A stretch of DNA of 64,000 nt from Phorcus lineatus (Eukaryota; Mollusca; Gastropoda; Trochida; Trochidae): assembly GCA_921293015.1 (NCBI GenBank), contig OV121081.1:68093022-68157021 (forward strand), read 5' to 3'. Position 1 is the stretch's first letter, and the number at the start of each line of letters is the position of its first letter. A program made the translations under genes and the position numbers. Below, piece by piece: positions 1 through 13,006 of the stretch. The notes under the pieces were generated by a model that saw nothing but the letters and a program-made list of their open reading frames with translations, made no database searches and was not told where the DNA came from.

Positions 1-1185
1 CAAAAAACACTTACCTGAAACTTAATGTAATTCCATAATAACAGCATTAGAATGTTTAAGAAATCATCTCGAACACTGAGGCCGGTAGCAAAGTACCGAT
101 GTCTACAAAATGGAGTGATGAGTTTTTAATGCTTTGGAAAAGCGTCAGTGTTTCCTTAGGTCTACACTACAAATAGCGTCATTCCAGGTGAAAGTGATGA
201 TTCGCTCATAGCCTTATATTTGGTTGCTCATCTATGGTCTGACAGAATCCTGTAGAGATTTTGTGTCCAGTTGAAGTTATGATATTGCCTATCACTGTTG
301 TGCTTCCAAATTTCTGAAAGTTTCTCGCTTTTCTGAGTAACACTGCAAAGAGTATATCATAATGGAAAGTGCCGAAGTTTTCCAAAGATTGATAAATGCA
401 GGGGGGAAATTACGTGGAAAGCAATCTTTATTGATAGATTGAAGAGCCAAAGAATGCTGAAAACTGATTGGTTGAGTAATGGCCATCCCCTACAAAATGA
501 TCTATTTCAGGGTCATTTTCTTGATCAAAGTTCACATGGACACGGACGTCTCCAGGATTCTGTCAGATTATAGATAAATGACAAGTAACAACCCAACTAA
601 GGGGCTAATCAAGGATTTGATTTCAATGAGATAGATACGTGACCAAACATTCTGCTGATGTTTTAGTTAACATCCTTTCATACTGGCTGGAGGACAGAAG
701 GAAACAGAATTTCACAAAGAGAAATTGTTTAATACAAGTCATAGCAGTATCAAAGGTACAAAATAGCAATAAATAGATGAGCTTCTGTACATCGTGTGGG
801 GAAACATGAACTTGTTTAGACATACAAATGATATGCAAATTATTAAAACTTTTCCCTAACATCTATATTGGTCTTCTAGAAATTTTTAGCCTCTCTTTCA
901 AAAGTCAACCTTTAGAAATAAGTAATAAAACCATTATGATCTGAATGGAAATGTTTTTTAAAAAGGTAATCCTTTCAATATAAAGGATTTTGAGTTAAAC
1001 CATGTCCATAATTATTGATTACACACACAAGGCATGAACAATGACTCACACCACTGACATGAACATTATTTCGCCATGTAAGATTTATCACAAAACGTTA
1101 AAAATAAAAACTTGAGTCATTTGGTGGGTTGTGCAGAAAACACTGCTGAATACTGTTACTCTATGAAAATGGGATACGATGAGAG
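1..1185. other. 3' flank of DCP2, no gene seen
   Basis: This stretch lies downstream of the DCP2 stop codon. On the minus strand it should contain the DCP2 3' untranslated region. It is AT-rich, and the short open frames in it resemble nothing I know. I see no RNA gene or clear repeat. Confidence 0.5.
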
Positions 1186-4100
1186 TCAGGGGAGACAAGC
1201 CATTATGGAATTAACATCAAACTTGAAATTAAGCCATGTTTTGGAGCCAAATTCTCCCTTAGCAACCGCGTCACGTTTCTTCTGCAGTTCGTCTTGCTGG
1301 GAGAATTTTCCTGCAACGTAACAAGGAATGTTTTAAGTGAATCTTGAAGTTAGAATTAATAATTTGAATTACTTTGTATGTATGTGTTTAAAAGAAATCT
1401 AAAACGATTATAAAATAACAAACCATAAAATATATTATCCGTCAAGTATTTAGCTTCATGTGAAACAATGTTATACTTGGTAGTTCTCAGTTCGAAAATC
1501 TCTAATTGTTTTTTGTTTGTTTTTTCTTCTGAATCAAATTTAGTTAGTAGCAAACAGAATCAACAGCTGAACATGACAAACTTAAGTAGATTTGCAAGAG
1601 CTACCCTGAGGCTTGTCAAACTGGCTGGCCAGGTTTCTCCTGGTGGCTCCTGATACAATACCGTCACGTGCCTGCAGATAAAGAAACTTAAGTAATGTTT
1701 GTCAAAATATTGTTATGTAATATGGTCTTAGACTGATAATGTACATCAATGTGTGAAACAAGAGTTTTCAGAACTTTTTTACTCTATGCTGACTGTGAAC
1801 TTGAACACCTTGCAAATAAGAAAATCTTCAAAAACATTAAGAAGTTTGAGTAGTAATAAAAGACCAAATTCTGGAGGACACCTTCTCAGATGGATAATGT
1901 TTTGGGTTAAAGTATATGTTGCAAACAAGCAGAGACAGAAATTAATCAGATCAATTGAGAAACTGAAATCCTTTCTTTGAATACTTTTCCTATATCTTCA
2001 TAAAGTCAATTGAGGATAAATATTTGGTTCCACACCTTCAAGGTTTCCAACAACAGTCCACTCACCAGTATCTGGTACTGCTTGCCCTGACTGCGTGGTG
2101 ACGGTTGCAGTCGATGTTGACCTCCCGACTGGGCCCCGCGACCTTTGAGAGGAGACTCAGATCGATGCTTTCCATCCTTCACCTTTTTGACCGACTCTCT
2201 GATCTGGAGATATTCCTGGTAGTCCGCCTGAAGCTGCTGGCCAAATGGTTGCAACTGGCGTTGTTTCTGTCTGCCTGCAGACTGGCGCCCGTCTATGTCG
2301 CGATGTTTGGTGGACTTCTGCTGAGCAGACGAGTTCTTATGTTCACTATCAGACTGGGGATCCTGCTTGAATCCTAACCACTTTTTCAGGGATCTGTAGA
2401 AGTAAAACATCCATTATCTTTTATCTCTTGTCACATTTAAATAAGTGGTTATTATTATCTCAATATAATAGTTCATCATGATTTTGACATTTCATTTATT
2501 GGCTCTCCATCTCATTCATCAAACCTTTAAGTCTTAATACATTTGCATGCCATTTCACTTGATCTTGTCAAATAAATGACAGATATCCCTAAATGTGAAC
2601 ATCCTCAAAATCATAAGGTCGATTATATCATTATACAGAAAAGATATAAATTATGAATACTTTTACCTTGAACAGACCAAAACATCAGAAATAAACTGCA
2701 GCTGGACTAAAGAGTGATTTTGAATGATCTATTGACACAAACCAGGGAAAAATAATTGTTAAACATGGTGATGAAATTGGGACTCACTTGACAAATGGTA
2801 TAACCATGAAGAAGTTATTAGGATTCATCCCCAGTCTCGTTTTGCACACCAGATCTTTCTTGTGAGATGGGAGAGAGTCAATCGGGAACCACTGTAGACT
2901 CTGAAAAGTGTGTCAATTAAATTGATCATGTTAATATTACACCTAATGAAATAACAGTTAGATTTATAGAGTTTTCTCACATACAAGCTGAATGAACTAA
3001 TGCCCAACAGAAAGCACTACAAGTTGACAAAGTTTATAATCTAGGATCAGGTGAAATTTTTGTTGGGTATCTTTAGGAAGAGGACACTACTTGCGTAACA
3101 TGATGTGTTCATACAGTCCACTGTCCGAACATGTAAAGAAGATTTCAGGCTAAGTTGAGTACACTTTAATCTCAAAATAACAAGAAGAAGCCATACAAGT
3201 GCAAATGCTACACTTAGACATTTTTTCAATTGATTTTCTTAGATTTCTTGACGACAACGTGTCTTTGAAATCCTAAAAAACATTGATCACAAGATGACTG
3301 ACTTGAAATCTAGACAGATGGATTTGGACAGATGAATAGAAGAATGGGTGGAGATCAATACATGCAGACAGGGTGAGAGAAAGATTAGATCGACAGATGA
3401 TTAATCTATGTGCACTCTGACCTTGATCTCTTTGCGAGTTTTGGGCTGGAAGTGTGTATCAAGAGGGACGCCAGAGACGATGTAGAGACGGGTCAGCTGG
3501 TCGTTCATTTGGTTCTCCAGGTAGTCATTCTTACGGATCAAATTGGAAATGTCAAAGCCAGTCTCCTCCTCCACCTGAGTCAGAAACATAAAAACTCTGG
3601 TCTGATTATATTATATGTATTATGATATAGATGAATAAACTTGTTTATTGAACATAAGAGCAATCATCTTCTAGAAGCCTGTTATTCATGAATATCAAAT
3701 GTCATTAGTCCTGTTCAAAACCAATTTTTAAAGATTTTATATACCAAACTGTTCATCGACATGTTTATCTTAAAATAAGCATTAAAGCAAGACTGCATCC
3801 ACAATAGAAATGAAACTTTTCATTATTAAACTGGGGTAATTAGTTGCTGGGCTTGTCTGCAAACGTTGGGCTGATTTACCCCAGTCGTTAACGACCTCTT
3901 TTAAAATTCAAATGATTACTTTAGAAACCATGTCGGTTTACAATTAAGAATAACAATTAACAATTTCTGTGTAAAACTGTGGAAAAAAACCCATTCCAAT
4001 AACAGTGATTTAGTTACAATTGTAAACAAACTATGAATTCACAGAGTGAAAAAAGTGCAAACACTTTTAAGGTCATAATTAGTGGTGTAACGATTCATCG

Positions 4101-6160
4101 ATAGTATCAATGTTTGCATCGTCTACAATGATGAGTGAAACCCTCCCTTACTGATTGCATCAAATCAAGCTTCGATATTACTATCCTTAAAGTACCCACA
4201 TAAGAATAGGATTCGCATAGGATGATATTATTCGCTCTACCGTTGTGGAGGGAAAATGGACTAACTCAGACAACGTAACTCAACAAATATAGGCAGTGAT
4301 TCTCTTTAACAATCTCAACACTCTATTTAACCAAAACATTCACATCAATAAAAGATACATTTAAAATAGAGACACATCCTCAGAGAAGATGGATGCACTC
4401 ACTTTGCCCATGCAACACACCCTCATACGGAGACACAATTCTCCTCATTGTTAACACATCAAACCTGCAAACATCCACATCAAAGCATGCAACAGCAAAC
4501 CCATTCGCCTTACCTAGACAGTCATACAACAAATCACTCATGTTAGAATACAGACCCAACATCCATATGCTTAGACACATTCATGTTACAATGCAACATA
4601 CTAACATGTACTGTTGTTAAACCCACTCAATAAGACACTCTGAAATCTAGGACGTATGCTACAAACTAGACACATGTACAAAGCTGGACACCAAAGAGCA
4701 CACGACACACCAACCTCCCTGACCGCACAGTTGAGCGGGGTCTCTTCAGCATTCACTTTCCCTTTGGGGAACCCCCAGCTTGACTTAGTCCAGAATCCTT
4801 GAACTAGAAGGCACTTGAAAAGAAGATAGAGATTACAGATTGAATCATTTGTAATAGTTTATGTCATCCATTAAATGTACCAATAAAAAAAGTAAAATAA
4901 ATCTTTAGCATTTCTTTACAACATATATATATATATATATTATTCCTTCCTCATTGGACAGTCATGTATACTCACAAATTTCTTCTCTCTGTCCAGGATA
5001 ATAGCTCCATATGTTGGAACACTCATCTTGTAAGCACGCCATTCCTCCAGTCGCTTATCTACATGGTTTGCATGTTCAGACAGGAAAGGACAATGTCGGA
5101 AAACTTACAAAAGATAAGGAAATTTTTTGTAGTGATAGTGATTATTGAAAAAAACATGATAAACAAAGCATTTTTAAGTTAGCTCAATGATCAAATTTGC
5201 AACAAAATATTGAACCTACATATCCCAAAGATACACAGTTCTCAAGTCATGTCAAGTTTTACTGATCAATTCACTATGAAAGCTTTTAAACAAGGATACT
5301 GTGAGAAGAGAAATCTTTTATTCCACAAGTTTTCAGGTCAAGGTCCTCTGCACAGTAGAAATCCAGATAGAACCAGTGGGCAAGCTCAATCTGGAAGAAG
5401 ATGCGAATCAGGTCCTGTCTCTCCTCCTCGGGGATGTTGATAATGAAGCGACTGGCAGGGTAGATAAGTAGGAAACATATTAAAGACCATGGGAGTATTT
5501 CACTTTTACCAAATACTAGTGATTATAAACTGAAACATGTTTCTAACCCTAAAACATCACAAACAGGAATAAGGGTTCAAAACAATACTCTACAAATATC
5601 TTACTTAAGAAAACTCTATCGGGAACTTAATGTCTACAAAGAGAATACAAAATGAACATGATTGACATGTGACAAATGGAACACAGTCTAGACATGCACA
5701 GATACGTTTAAAGATATGGTCGAATAGCGCAAGTTCGTTAGTGTTGTAAGTTCGTGACGTCACTTTAGCATGTGCTATTTCGCACACCGTTTAGGTCTCA
5801 TATAATTAAATATAAGGTAAGCATTCAAGAGATCAAAGCCGATCTGATAAGCATAATTCATGTTACAATGTGTTTTACTTTCAACTCCTGATCAAATGAA
5901 AGCTTAAAAGTAATAGCTACCTATGATTTTTTTTTAAATTGATCAATTAAGAAATCATTGGAATCTAAGAAGATAATGTCAGACATTTTGTTTATCTAAC
6001 TAAAATATCCCCCTGGAGAGGAGGAAACAATGCTTCCCTCTAGCTATTCTGTTCAAAATAAAACAGGTGCATCTTACCTGCATAAGTCATCTAGAACATA
6101 AACCGGTATGTGAAATGTCAATGTTGGTGTGGACTGAACAATTGTAGTTAAGTTATCCAT
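1186..6160 (-). CDS. DCP2: mRNA-decapping enzyme 2 (Nudix hydrolase), 9 exons
   Basis: DCP2 removes the m7GDP cap from mRNA and commits it to 5'-3' decay in cytoplasm and P-bodies. Coding exons in order are 6160-6078, 5451-5300, 5058-4976, 4813-4715, 3574-3422, 2900-2788, 2393-2066, 1671-1605 and 1310-1186. They total 1203 nt and encode 400 aa; human is about 420. All joins keep phase at GT-AG borders. The N-terminal regulatory domain ([14 protein letters not shown], residues 22-35) is followed by a complete Nudix box, G124-x5-E130-x7-R138-E139-V-x-E142-E143-x-G145, split between exons 4 and 5. E142 and E143 are the expected metal-binding glutamates. Box B ends in [17 protein letters not shown] charged low-complexity region follows. 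The last exon ends [16 protein letters not shown], like the conserved vertebrate C terminus. Exon 3 has a weak acceptor tract and is the least certain border. Confidence 0.95.
4083..4180. repeat. hAT-like terminus fragment in a DCP2 intron
   Basis: The sequence GTGGTGTAACGATTCATCGA resembles the ends of the hAT-like element at 15256-17127 (GGGGTGTAACGATAC in reverse). Only one end is evident, so this is probably a decayed solo piece. Confidence 0.4.
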
Positions 6161-6217
6161 AGTCACATCATAATTTAATTCATTAATAAACTGTCAGAGG
6201 AAAAAAGTTTTTCACAA

Positions 6218-6241
6218 TCGCCGCCATAATACCGGAAGTAC
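6218..6241. promoter_or_regulatory. DCP2 promoter: YY1-like and ETS-like sites
   Basis: GCCGCCAT at 6220-6227 is the reverse of a YY1 core (ATGGCGGC). ACCGGAAGT at 6231-6239 is a strong ETS/GABP core. Both lie 60-80 bp upstream of the DCP2 start codon, an arrangement typical of TATA-less housekeeping promoters. The sites are seen; their use is inferred. Confidence 0.5.
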
Positions 6242-6614
6242 ACAGTTCAGTGTTTACCCCTAATGAAATAAAATGTACTTGCAAACCTTATTCGAATGAC
6301 GGATTACGTCCCTTAGACCAAAGTGGTAAAACGAGGACGTGCCGTACGAGGTTGTTACGGATAACACCAATAAAAGATAAACAAAAGTTCCTTGTTTTTG
6401 AGTTATTCTGAAATAAGTCGGTGTTTTAACCCTTAAGATATCCGAAAATGATTTGTATACATGTTTTCGTGTCACTATTTCTACCGTATGAATTCATTCA
6501 TTCATACATCAGAATGATTCACTGCACTTTGTCCGACAATATGAACATGTTACCTGCACTAACCGCCAGAGAGAAACAAAAAATAAACAATCAAAACTTA
6601 CAAGATTGTGTCAG

Positions 6615-7080
6615 TGATAAAAGAGCCTTTAAAGGGGAACAGATTATTTAGTTAGGATCAAATATGTCCAATTTCATAAATGGTGTTATTTGATCAAGAA
6701 GTACTAATTTTAAAAAAATTTAACATATCAGTGGTTATCAATTCAGTAGTGTGACAGTTAACAGGTTAAAGTCGATATTTGTGATCGAAAACCTGACAGT
6801 AGTGGAGCACGCCAATAACTCAAACGCAATTTTGAAAACTTATTTACTGCCGACGCAACGACAGATATTAGGTTGGTGGTGCTTATTAGATAATTTAACT
6901 AATATGCATGTAAAAGGATCGCATAATTTCGACTTCTTCACGTCTTTTTGGGCAATTTTCATTTGCAATCGAAAAAAAATACCATCATTTTTACATCTTA
7001 GAGAAAGAGATTTAACTTTATAAGGCGATTTGAACTAAAGTCGATCATAAAGTATTTTGACGCCTATTTAAGCCACATAC
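6615..7080. repeat. Diverged copy of the AAAGAGCC TTAA-flanked MITE family
   Basis: Blocks such as GATCGAAAACCTGACAGT, followed by a pyrimidine-poor stretch ending near GTTGGTGG, align in order with the family members at 11120 and 40458. The left edge reads AAAGAGCC at 6621. The right end is not clear. No gene is seen between the DCP2 promoter and this repeat. Confidence 0.4.
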
Positions 7081-7139
7081 AAAATTTATGAACATACTCT
7101 GTGTCAGTTTGATAATCAACCCCAGCTAACACACGACGT

Positions 7140-7880
7140 ACATACGACGTTGTGAGAAGGTCGTATTTTGGTAACGTAATTTCCTGACGTACCTGCGACG
7201 TACTAAGTACGAAAAAAATAACGTAATTTCTCAACGTTGTTACGACGTTGTGTTTTACGTATTTTTTACGTTAATGTAACGTAGTTATGTCACGTCCAGT
7301 GGTACGTCCTCACAACGTCCTGATTACGTGCCTTTTACGGGATATAATAGTAGAAAAGTTATCCAGTAACATGAAAAAAAAATGTACATTTAATCTGGTA
7401 ATACACAAACAAAGCAGCAAAAACAATATCTGATGGTCAAATATTCAAAGAGAGCCTTTTACTGGTAACGTTATTTCCTGACGTATCTGCGACGTACTAA
7501 ATACGAAGAAAATAACGTAATTTCTCAACGTTGTAACGACGTTGTGTTATACGTATTTTTTACGTAAATGTAACGTAGTTATGTCACGTCCAGTGGTACG
7601 TCCTCACAACGTCCTGATTACGTACCTTTTACGGGATGTAATAGTAGAAAAGTTATCCAGTAACATGAAAGAAATATATACATTTAATCTTAGAATTCAC
7701 AAACGAAGCAGTAAAAACAATATACGATGTTCCAATACTCAAAAAGAGCCTTTTACTGGTAATGTTATTTCCTGACGTATCTGCGACGTACTGAATACGA
7801 AAAATATAACCTTATATCTCAAGTTGTAAGTATTACGTATTTAACGTAGTTATGTGATGCCCAGTCTTACAGCGTCACAA
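7140..7880. repeat. 294-bp tandem repeat, about 2.5 copies
   Basis: The phrase TTCCTGACGTA recurs at 7181, 7475 and 7769, giving a unit of exactly 294 bp. Each unit is rich in ACGTA and ACGTTGT words. The third copy is degenerate and truncated. Confidence 0.85.
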
Positions 7881-8135
7881 AGTCTTCATCACGCATCTTT
7901 CACCAAACATATAGGCCTAAACGAAAGAAAGTTATTCTGTGATATCAAAAATATATCCACATTAATTCATCAGTTCTATAAATTGAAAACGGAAACAGTA
8001 GTAACAGTAAGTTAAAACCATAATAGGATATCTTGGCGTCGATGCGATGTACTTGTTATCTATCATACATCATAATTTCTCAACTTTGATACGAAATTGT
8101 ACAAGGCGTACGTTTTGCGCCATTACAAATGCTCA

Positions 8136-8193
8136 TGACGTCATATAAAACATGACGTCTAACGATTACGTCACAAACGAGTACTTGGCCGCC
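8136..8193 (+). promoter_or_regulatory. Cluster of CRE-like sites with a YY1-like site
   Basis: A full CRE palindrome TGACGTCA lies at 8136-8143, TGACGTCT at 8153 and TTACGTCA at 8166. GCCGCCATGTT at about 8191 matches the reverse YY1 core and is also an ideal translation-start context. The group looks like a TATA-less promoter reading to the right. It could instead be chance enrichment inside an ACGT-rich repeat. Confidence 0.4.
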
Positions 8194-8279
8194 ATGTTTG
8201 ACGTCGCCGTAGGGAATCAATGTTTACTTTGCGAGTTTAATGGCACTGGCGTCTCTTCGATCCTTCCCAAAGCTCTGAG
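8194..8279 (+). CDS. Possible orphan first exon (29 codons)
   Basis: An ATG in perfect context (GCCGCCATG) opens a frame MFDVAVGNQCLLCEFNGTGV and so on. It runs 86 nt to a consensus donor (CTGAG followed by GTAAGT at 8280). The codons are GC-richer than the surroundings. I could not find a matching downstream exon before NGRN, and I do not recognise the peptide. It may be the first exon of an unseen gene, an alternative leader, or transposon-derived. Confidence 0.3.
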
Positions 8280-8975
8280 GTAAGTTTTTTTAGAACTTTT
8301 ATGCATACTTTGTATCATTGGAGTTTAACACAATCTACGCACCTTTGATTTATGATCGTCGTTACGATAAATAGCCTAGGCCTAGATCTCCTCTTACAGA
8401 GGAGGATGTGATACAAAATTAGAAGTAAATAGACTACTGCTCTATGTCCTATAGCATTATATAACAGCCAAATTACTATCTAAGTTTTCCATGGTATAGG
8501 TATTTTTTGTTATTTCATATCAATTTGACCAACATTATGATTGCTAGGCAGTTTTGTTGTCGCCGGCTCGGCTCCGAAAACACGATCAAACTCCTTACAG
8601 TGTTACGGCATAGCATTTCGTGCTTGATGACGCATCGTCTGTCACAAGTGTTGCACGGAGTTTGAAAAGTATTTCAATCAGCTGTTTGGGAGTTCACCGA
8701 GTGCAGGCTTTGTGTTCGACATTCAGTTCCATTGTTTATTAGATGGATGCAGTACGTCCTTTACATCTAATTATTTATCTCGCGGGTACGTAGTTTTACC
8801 CGCGATCACTGTGATAACATTACAGAATATATTTAATTTGTGTTTCATATAAACAATGCAAACATGTTGATGAAGTTAAAATCATTTAGTAGAAAACCAG
8901 CAGAAAGTGAAGGTGAATAATAAATCTAAATGAATAAACGTTAGGAAACGTCGATAATTGTCAAGATATTTCAAA

Positions 8976-10180
8976 TATATACAGCCGTGACGGGTAAAGA
9001 TACGCGGAGGGTAAGGATACGCACTCGCACAAAACTTAACTTAGTAGGCCTAAATCAGATGAGTGTAAGCTTGTAATAAATTTATGTCTATGAATCTTTA
9101 GGCAATTAAGATGATATCATGAACTTTTTGAAAAGGTAGAAAAGATTTTATGTTGATTTTTGGCACAAAACTGGGAAAAACTTACAAAATTCCTAGCTAA
9201 CATGTAGTCATAAACCAGTTTGCCTTCCCATATACCAAATGTCATTGGAAACCAAAATATTGTTTTAACTTTCGGTTTGTCCTTACCTTGACTTAAGGAA
9301 ACAGTTTTAAAATCTATCAAAATAATTTAATTGGAAATGTTAGGTGTATTCAAAACCTGCGTGCGTATCTTTAGCCGACACATGCCGACTTACGGGAATT
9401 AGGGGAGTAGTCGTTGGCAAACTTTTATTGTCACTGACAAACACATTTCAACATGTATATTTTACATTAATGTTATCAGTGAAGCTCTAAACTTTAACAG
9501 TGACATGGTTTTTATCTCATATACTGTCTTTTTTTCTGAAGCATGAACATGTATATCTCTTAGGTGCGTAGCTTTACCCGACAACAGGGTAGTGTACAGT
9601 GATAAATTGTAGGCCGAATGTACAGCCGTGTCGGGTAAAGATACGCAGAGGGTAAAGATACGCACTTGCACAAACTTATCAACCTAGTAAATCAGATGAG
9701 TGTTAGCTTGTAATACATTGATGTCTTTGCATCTTTAAGCAATTTAAAAGATATCATGAAGTTTTTGAAATGGTTTAAAAAGGATAAATGGTAATTAGAC
9801 CGACATTTCTGTTGCCGAATGCTCTATTCTCGCAATGGGGCCGCATGCTAACTATCTAATGGGGTTGCAGGTAGAGCATCTCGACCTCAATGGTGATAAG
9901 AGGCAAACAAGACCTAGAAATTGGTAACAACTGACAAAATTCATAGGAAACATATCGTCTTTAAACATTTTTCTTCTCACATAACAACTGTCAATGGAAA
10001 CCAAAATATTGAACCAAATATCGGCTTGTCCTTGCCTAAACTTCAGAAATCAATTTCAAAATCTATGAAAATCATGATGATGGAAATGTTTGGTGTATTC
10101 AAACAGTGTCTGTATATCTTTAGGCTACATATACCAACCAATGAAATAATTAGTAGGGTAGTCGTTTTATTTTACAGAAC
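8976..10180. repeat. Two diverged direct copies of a ~450-600 bp repeat
   Basis: The block beginning GGGTAAAGATACGC at about 8990 recurs at about 9630. The following roughly 400 bp stays collinear (shared AAATCAGATGAGTGT, GGAAACCAAAATATTG, TTTGGTGTATTCAAA or close variants). The second copy has an extra 100-plus bp near 9800-9900. GTGCGTAGCTTTACCCGAC at about 9563 is the inverted form of the start, so each copy may be a MITE with short inverted ends. Confidence 0.6.
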
Positions 10181-10706
10181 GTTCCTGGGCTTCTGAACAG
10201 TGCTGTGAAGAAACATGTACAGTGAAGCGAGAACAATGAAGAAACGCGTTTTCCCTTATACATTCTAAGGCTGAATAAACAATTTTGTATAGTTTATCCC
10301 TGTCTGTTTTTTACCTTGTAATGGTATCGCTAATCCGAATATTTCATCACTATATTTGTTATAATAGAAACTCGACGCCTTTAATTCGCAATCTTGTTCA
10401 ATAATTAGAAAATGTGCATATTAAACTACCCACCATTCGTTTTTATTAGTGGCCACCGTTTATAGAAACAAATATGGTACGTGTAGCCTAACAAAGTATT
10501 CCTTTAAACTTCCAGTGTTATTTGGAAGTCGCGTGCGTTGTGGCAACGTTATTGTTAGGTCGCGTGAAAGTCCAAAATTTCGTTGTTGGGACTTATCGAC
10601 TCCACAAGAGGGACGTTCCGAGGATGTTTCATGCTGATGTCCCTGGGACGTAAACGTAACGTTGTAACAATGTCCTCACATCGTAATTTTGTTATCTAGG
10701 GAAATG

Positions 10707-11062
10707 CCACGTTGTGACAACGTGTTTGGGAGTCTACAAAATAACGTTGTGACAACGTTAGGAATTAACGTTAGGACAACGTAAATAAGAACGTCGTTAC
10801 AACGTCGCCACGACGTCTTACTTAGGTAGAAATACCACGTTGTGACAACGTGAACGGGAGTCTACAAAATCACGTTGTGACAACGTCAGGAATCAACCTT
10901 AGGACAACGTAAATAAGAACGTCGTTACAACGTCGCCACGACGTCTTATTTAGGTAGAAATACCACGTTGTGACAACGTGAACGGGAGTCTACAAAATCA
11001 CGTTGTGACAACGTCATGAATGTACGTTATGACAACGTAAAGTGGACGTTGTGACAACGTCA
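10707..11062. repeat. 128-bp tandem repeat made of ACGTTGTGACAACGT palindromes
   Basis: CCACGTTGTGACAACGTG recurs at 10707, 10835 and 10963, giving a 128-bp unit in about 2.8 copies. Each unit contains two or more near-perfect 15-bp palindromes centred on G, plus inverted ACGTCG words. Single strands would fold into many short hairpins. Confidence 0.85.
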
Positions 11063-11880
11063 TCACAACGTAGATTTGTTAGTACCCTACCACTGACCGT
11101 ATGATACAGTAAGCTTTAAAGAGCCACTCCGTGAGTTGTTGTAGCCATATATGCCAAACTTAATCAGTGATGTCATTAGATCGCGAAGTATCGACTGTTA
11201 CCAAAAAGACACATTTTAAAGCTTACTGGGTTTTTTTTACAGTGACGATATGAAGGTAGAACGTCGCAATTATGATCGAAAACCGGACAGCGGCGCGCGT
11301 CAAATAGTCTAACGTAATTTTGGAGACTTATCTAAAACAGCCAGGATGGCAGTTCGGAGTCGATAGCGTTTGTTAGGTTATATAACTAGTATCCATGTAT
11401 ATTGGACGTGATAACTACATCTTTGTGCATTTATAAGATTGTTTTTAGATTTTCATGGAAAACCAGTATTTGTCATATATATGTCTTGTGGACATGAAAA
11501 GTTAAGATGTTTTGATTTTACATCACCACATATGACATTTAGGTTCATATCTATGGAAGGGGATGTGTGCCAAAAATGAAATCATGTAAACTCGTAATTC
11601 GCAAGTTGTAACATGTTGTTCTCAACCATGCACTTCTCGAAAAGACAAGTCCAAGTCTGCAAACCTAACATTTCATTCCTGTAAAACTCAACTTTCTGTT
11701 CTCAACTTTACAAAGTTTAAATGTAATTTTAGAAATGTTAAAGTCGAAACTCATTTTTGTATTTCAAATACGAGGGATATACACATTTAGCAATGCTACA
11801 AATTACGTTTTACAATTGGTGAATGAAAAATGAAGAGTTGTAAAATCACCCTTTGGAAGCAGACTTTTGCATCTGGAGTT

Positions 11881-12102
11881 TTACATGAGTTGCATGGTTA
11901 TGATTGCAATGTTCCGAAATACATCTGTACACGATTTCGCATTGACCATATTTGGAAGTTTAACGAAGTCTGCCGATGATTTCCGAAGATGATCGGTATT
12001 TGACAACAACGAGACCTCCCTGATCCAAGCTCCATGCAACGCTGTGCAAGCTTTCCGGATAGTGTTGAGTTGAGTCCACCTCAATGCGCGGAGCTTGGGC
12101 AT
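11881..12102 (-). CDS. Open frame in the left arm (73 aa), function unknown
   Basis: The frame reads MPKLRALRWTQLNTIRKACT, then through NTDHLRKSSADF to IAIITMQLM and a stop. A near-identical frame sits in the right arm, in mirror orientation. It has no motif I recognise. It may be a captured host exon or the remains of an element-encoded protein. Its persistence in both arms could also follow simply from arm homogenisation. Confidence 0.3.
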   Translation of the reverse strand: MPKLRALRWTQLNTIRKACTALHGAWIREVSLLSNTDHLRKSSADFVKLPNMVNAKSCTDVFRNIAIITMQLM

Positions 12103-12736
12103 GCCGTCACCTTTTGTAAAAGTTCTCAGTAACTCGCGTACGGTGTTTTTGGACCCTCAAGGCAAATAGCAACAATTGTAATAGAACAAATATCATTTGC
12201 AATTAATTCTTATCTGACCATTATCCCAAAAAAATTTCGTGAATACGTCATTCTCTAAAATATACCCGTGTTTATTGTAAGAAAATTTCCGAACTCTTTT
12301 CGAGCCCCTCAGATGTTGTGACGTAGTCAACGCATATTAACTTTTCGAGGGCCGATTTCAATAGTTCAAAATACTTAATCAATTTCGTAGCATAACAAAT
12401 TTTTACAAAACTGAAAAGTATCATTTTTTCAAAGTACATGTTTATTGTTTAGTAATTGGTATAACAATGGAATATGAGCGTTTCCGACGCATTTGGAAAA
12501 GCATGATTACTTTGTAGACAATCTTTCAACACCATACTTTTGTGTCGTCTTGGCAATCAATTTTAAATGATTATTATTTTATGACATCACCTAATTATGA
12601 TTTATCACTAGGAGAATAATGGTTTACATTAATTAACTGATGTGAAGTTTGATTTTATGCATGTACTCCTCAAGCCGCACTTGCGTAATAATACCTTCAG
12701 TTGATGAACACAGTTGGTAAGATTTGTAATTATACA

Positions 12737-12764
12737 CAGGCCCGTAGCACCAATTTCGAGAGTA

Positions 12765-12796
<32 letters not shown>

Positions 12797-13006
12797 CTGA
12801 AATTAGGGATTTAAATTGCTATGTTTATTTAAGAAAAACTCCCGCTTACAACGTCGTAGAGACCAAATACAGGCAGTTAATGTTCACGTCACTCACTAAG
12901 TCATTAGTGCCTTTTGTCAGATGGCGCATGAAACTTATGATATTCTATTTTTCACACAAACATTGAAATAAAGAGCAAAAAAGTTTTTTTTTACCCTACG
13001 GGCCTG
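12737..13006. mobile_element. 270-bp MITE with CAGGCCCGTAG ends and a poly-G tract
   Basis: Left end CAGGCCCGTAG and right end CTACGGGCCTG are perfect inverted repeats. A run of about 30 G lies at 12766-12797. The CAGG-type ends suggest a hAT-like non-autonomous element nested in the core of the 3.0-kb element. No convincing 8-bp target duplication is seen. Confidence 0.6.

Larger units (their letters stand above)
7124..11082. mobile_element. Compound repeat bounded by ACGTTGT-rich arrays
   Basis: The left edge is AGCTAACACACGACGT. The right edge, read in reverse, is ACTAACAAATCTACGTTG, so the two form imperfect inverted ends. ACGT-rich tandem arrays lie just inside each end (7140-7880 and 10707-11060). 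About 2.7 kb of unrelated sequence lies between them. This may be one transposon with array-bearing termini, or two separate satellite-bearing elements. No transposase frame is visible. Confidence 0.4.
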
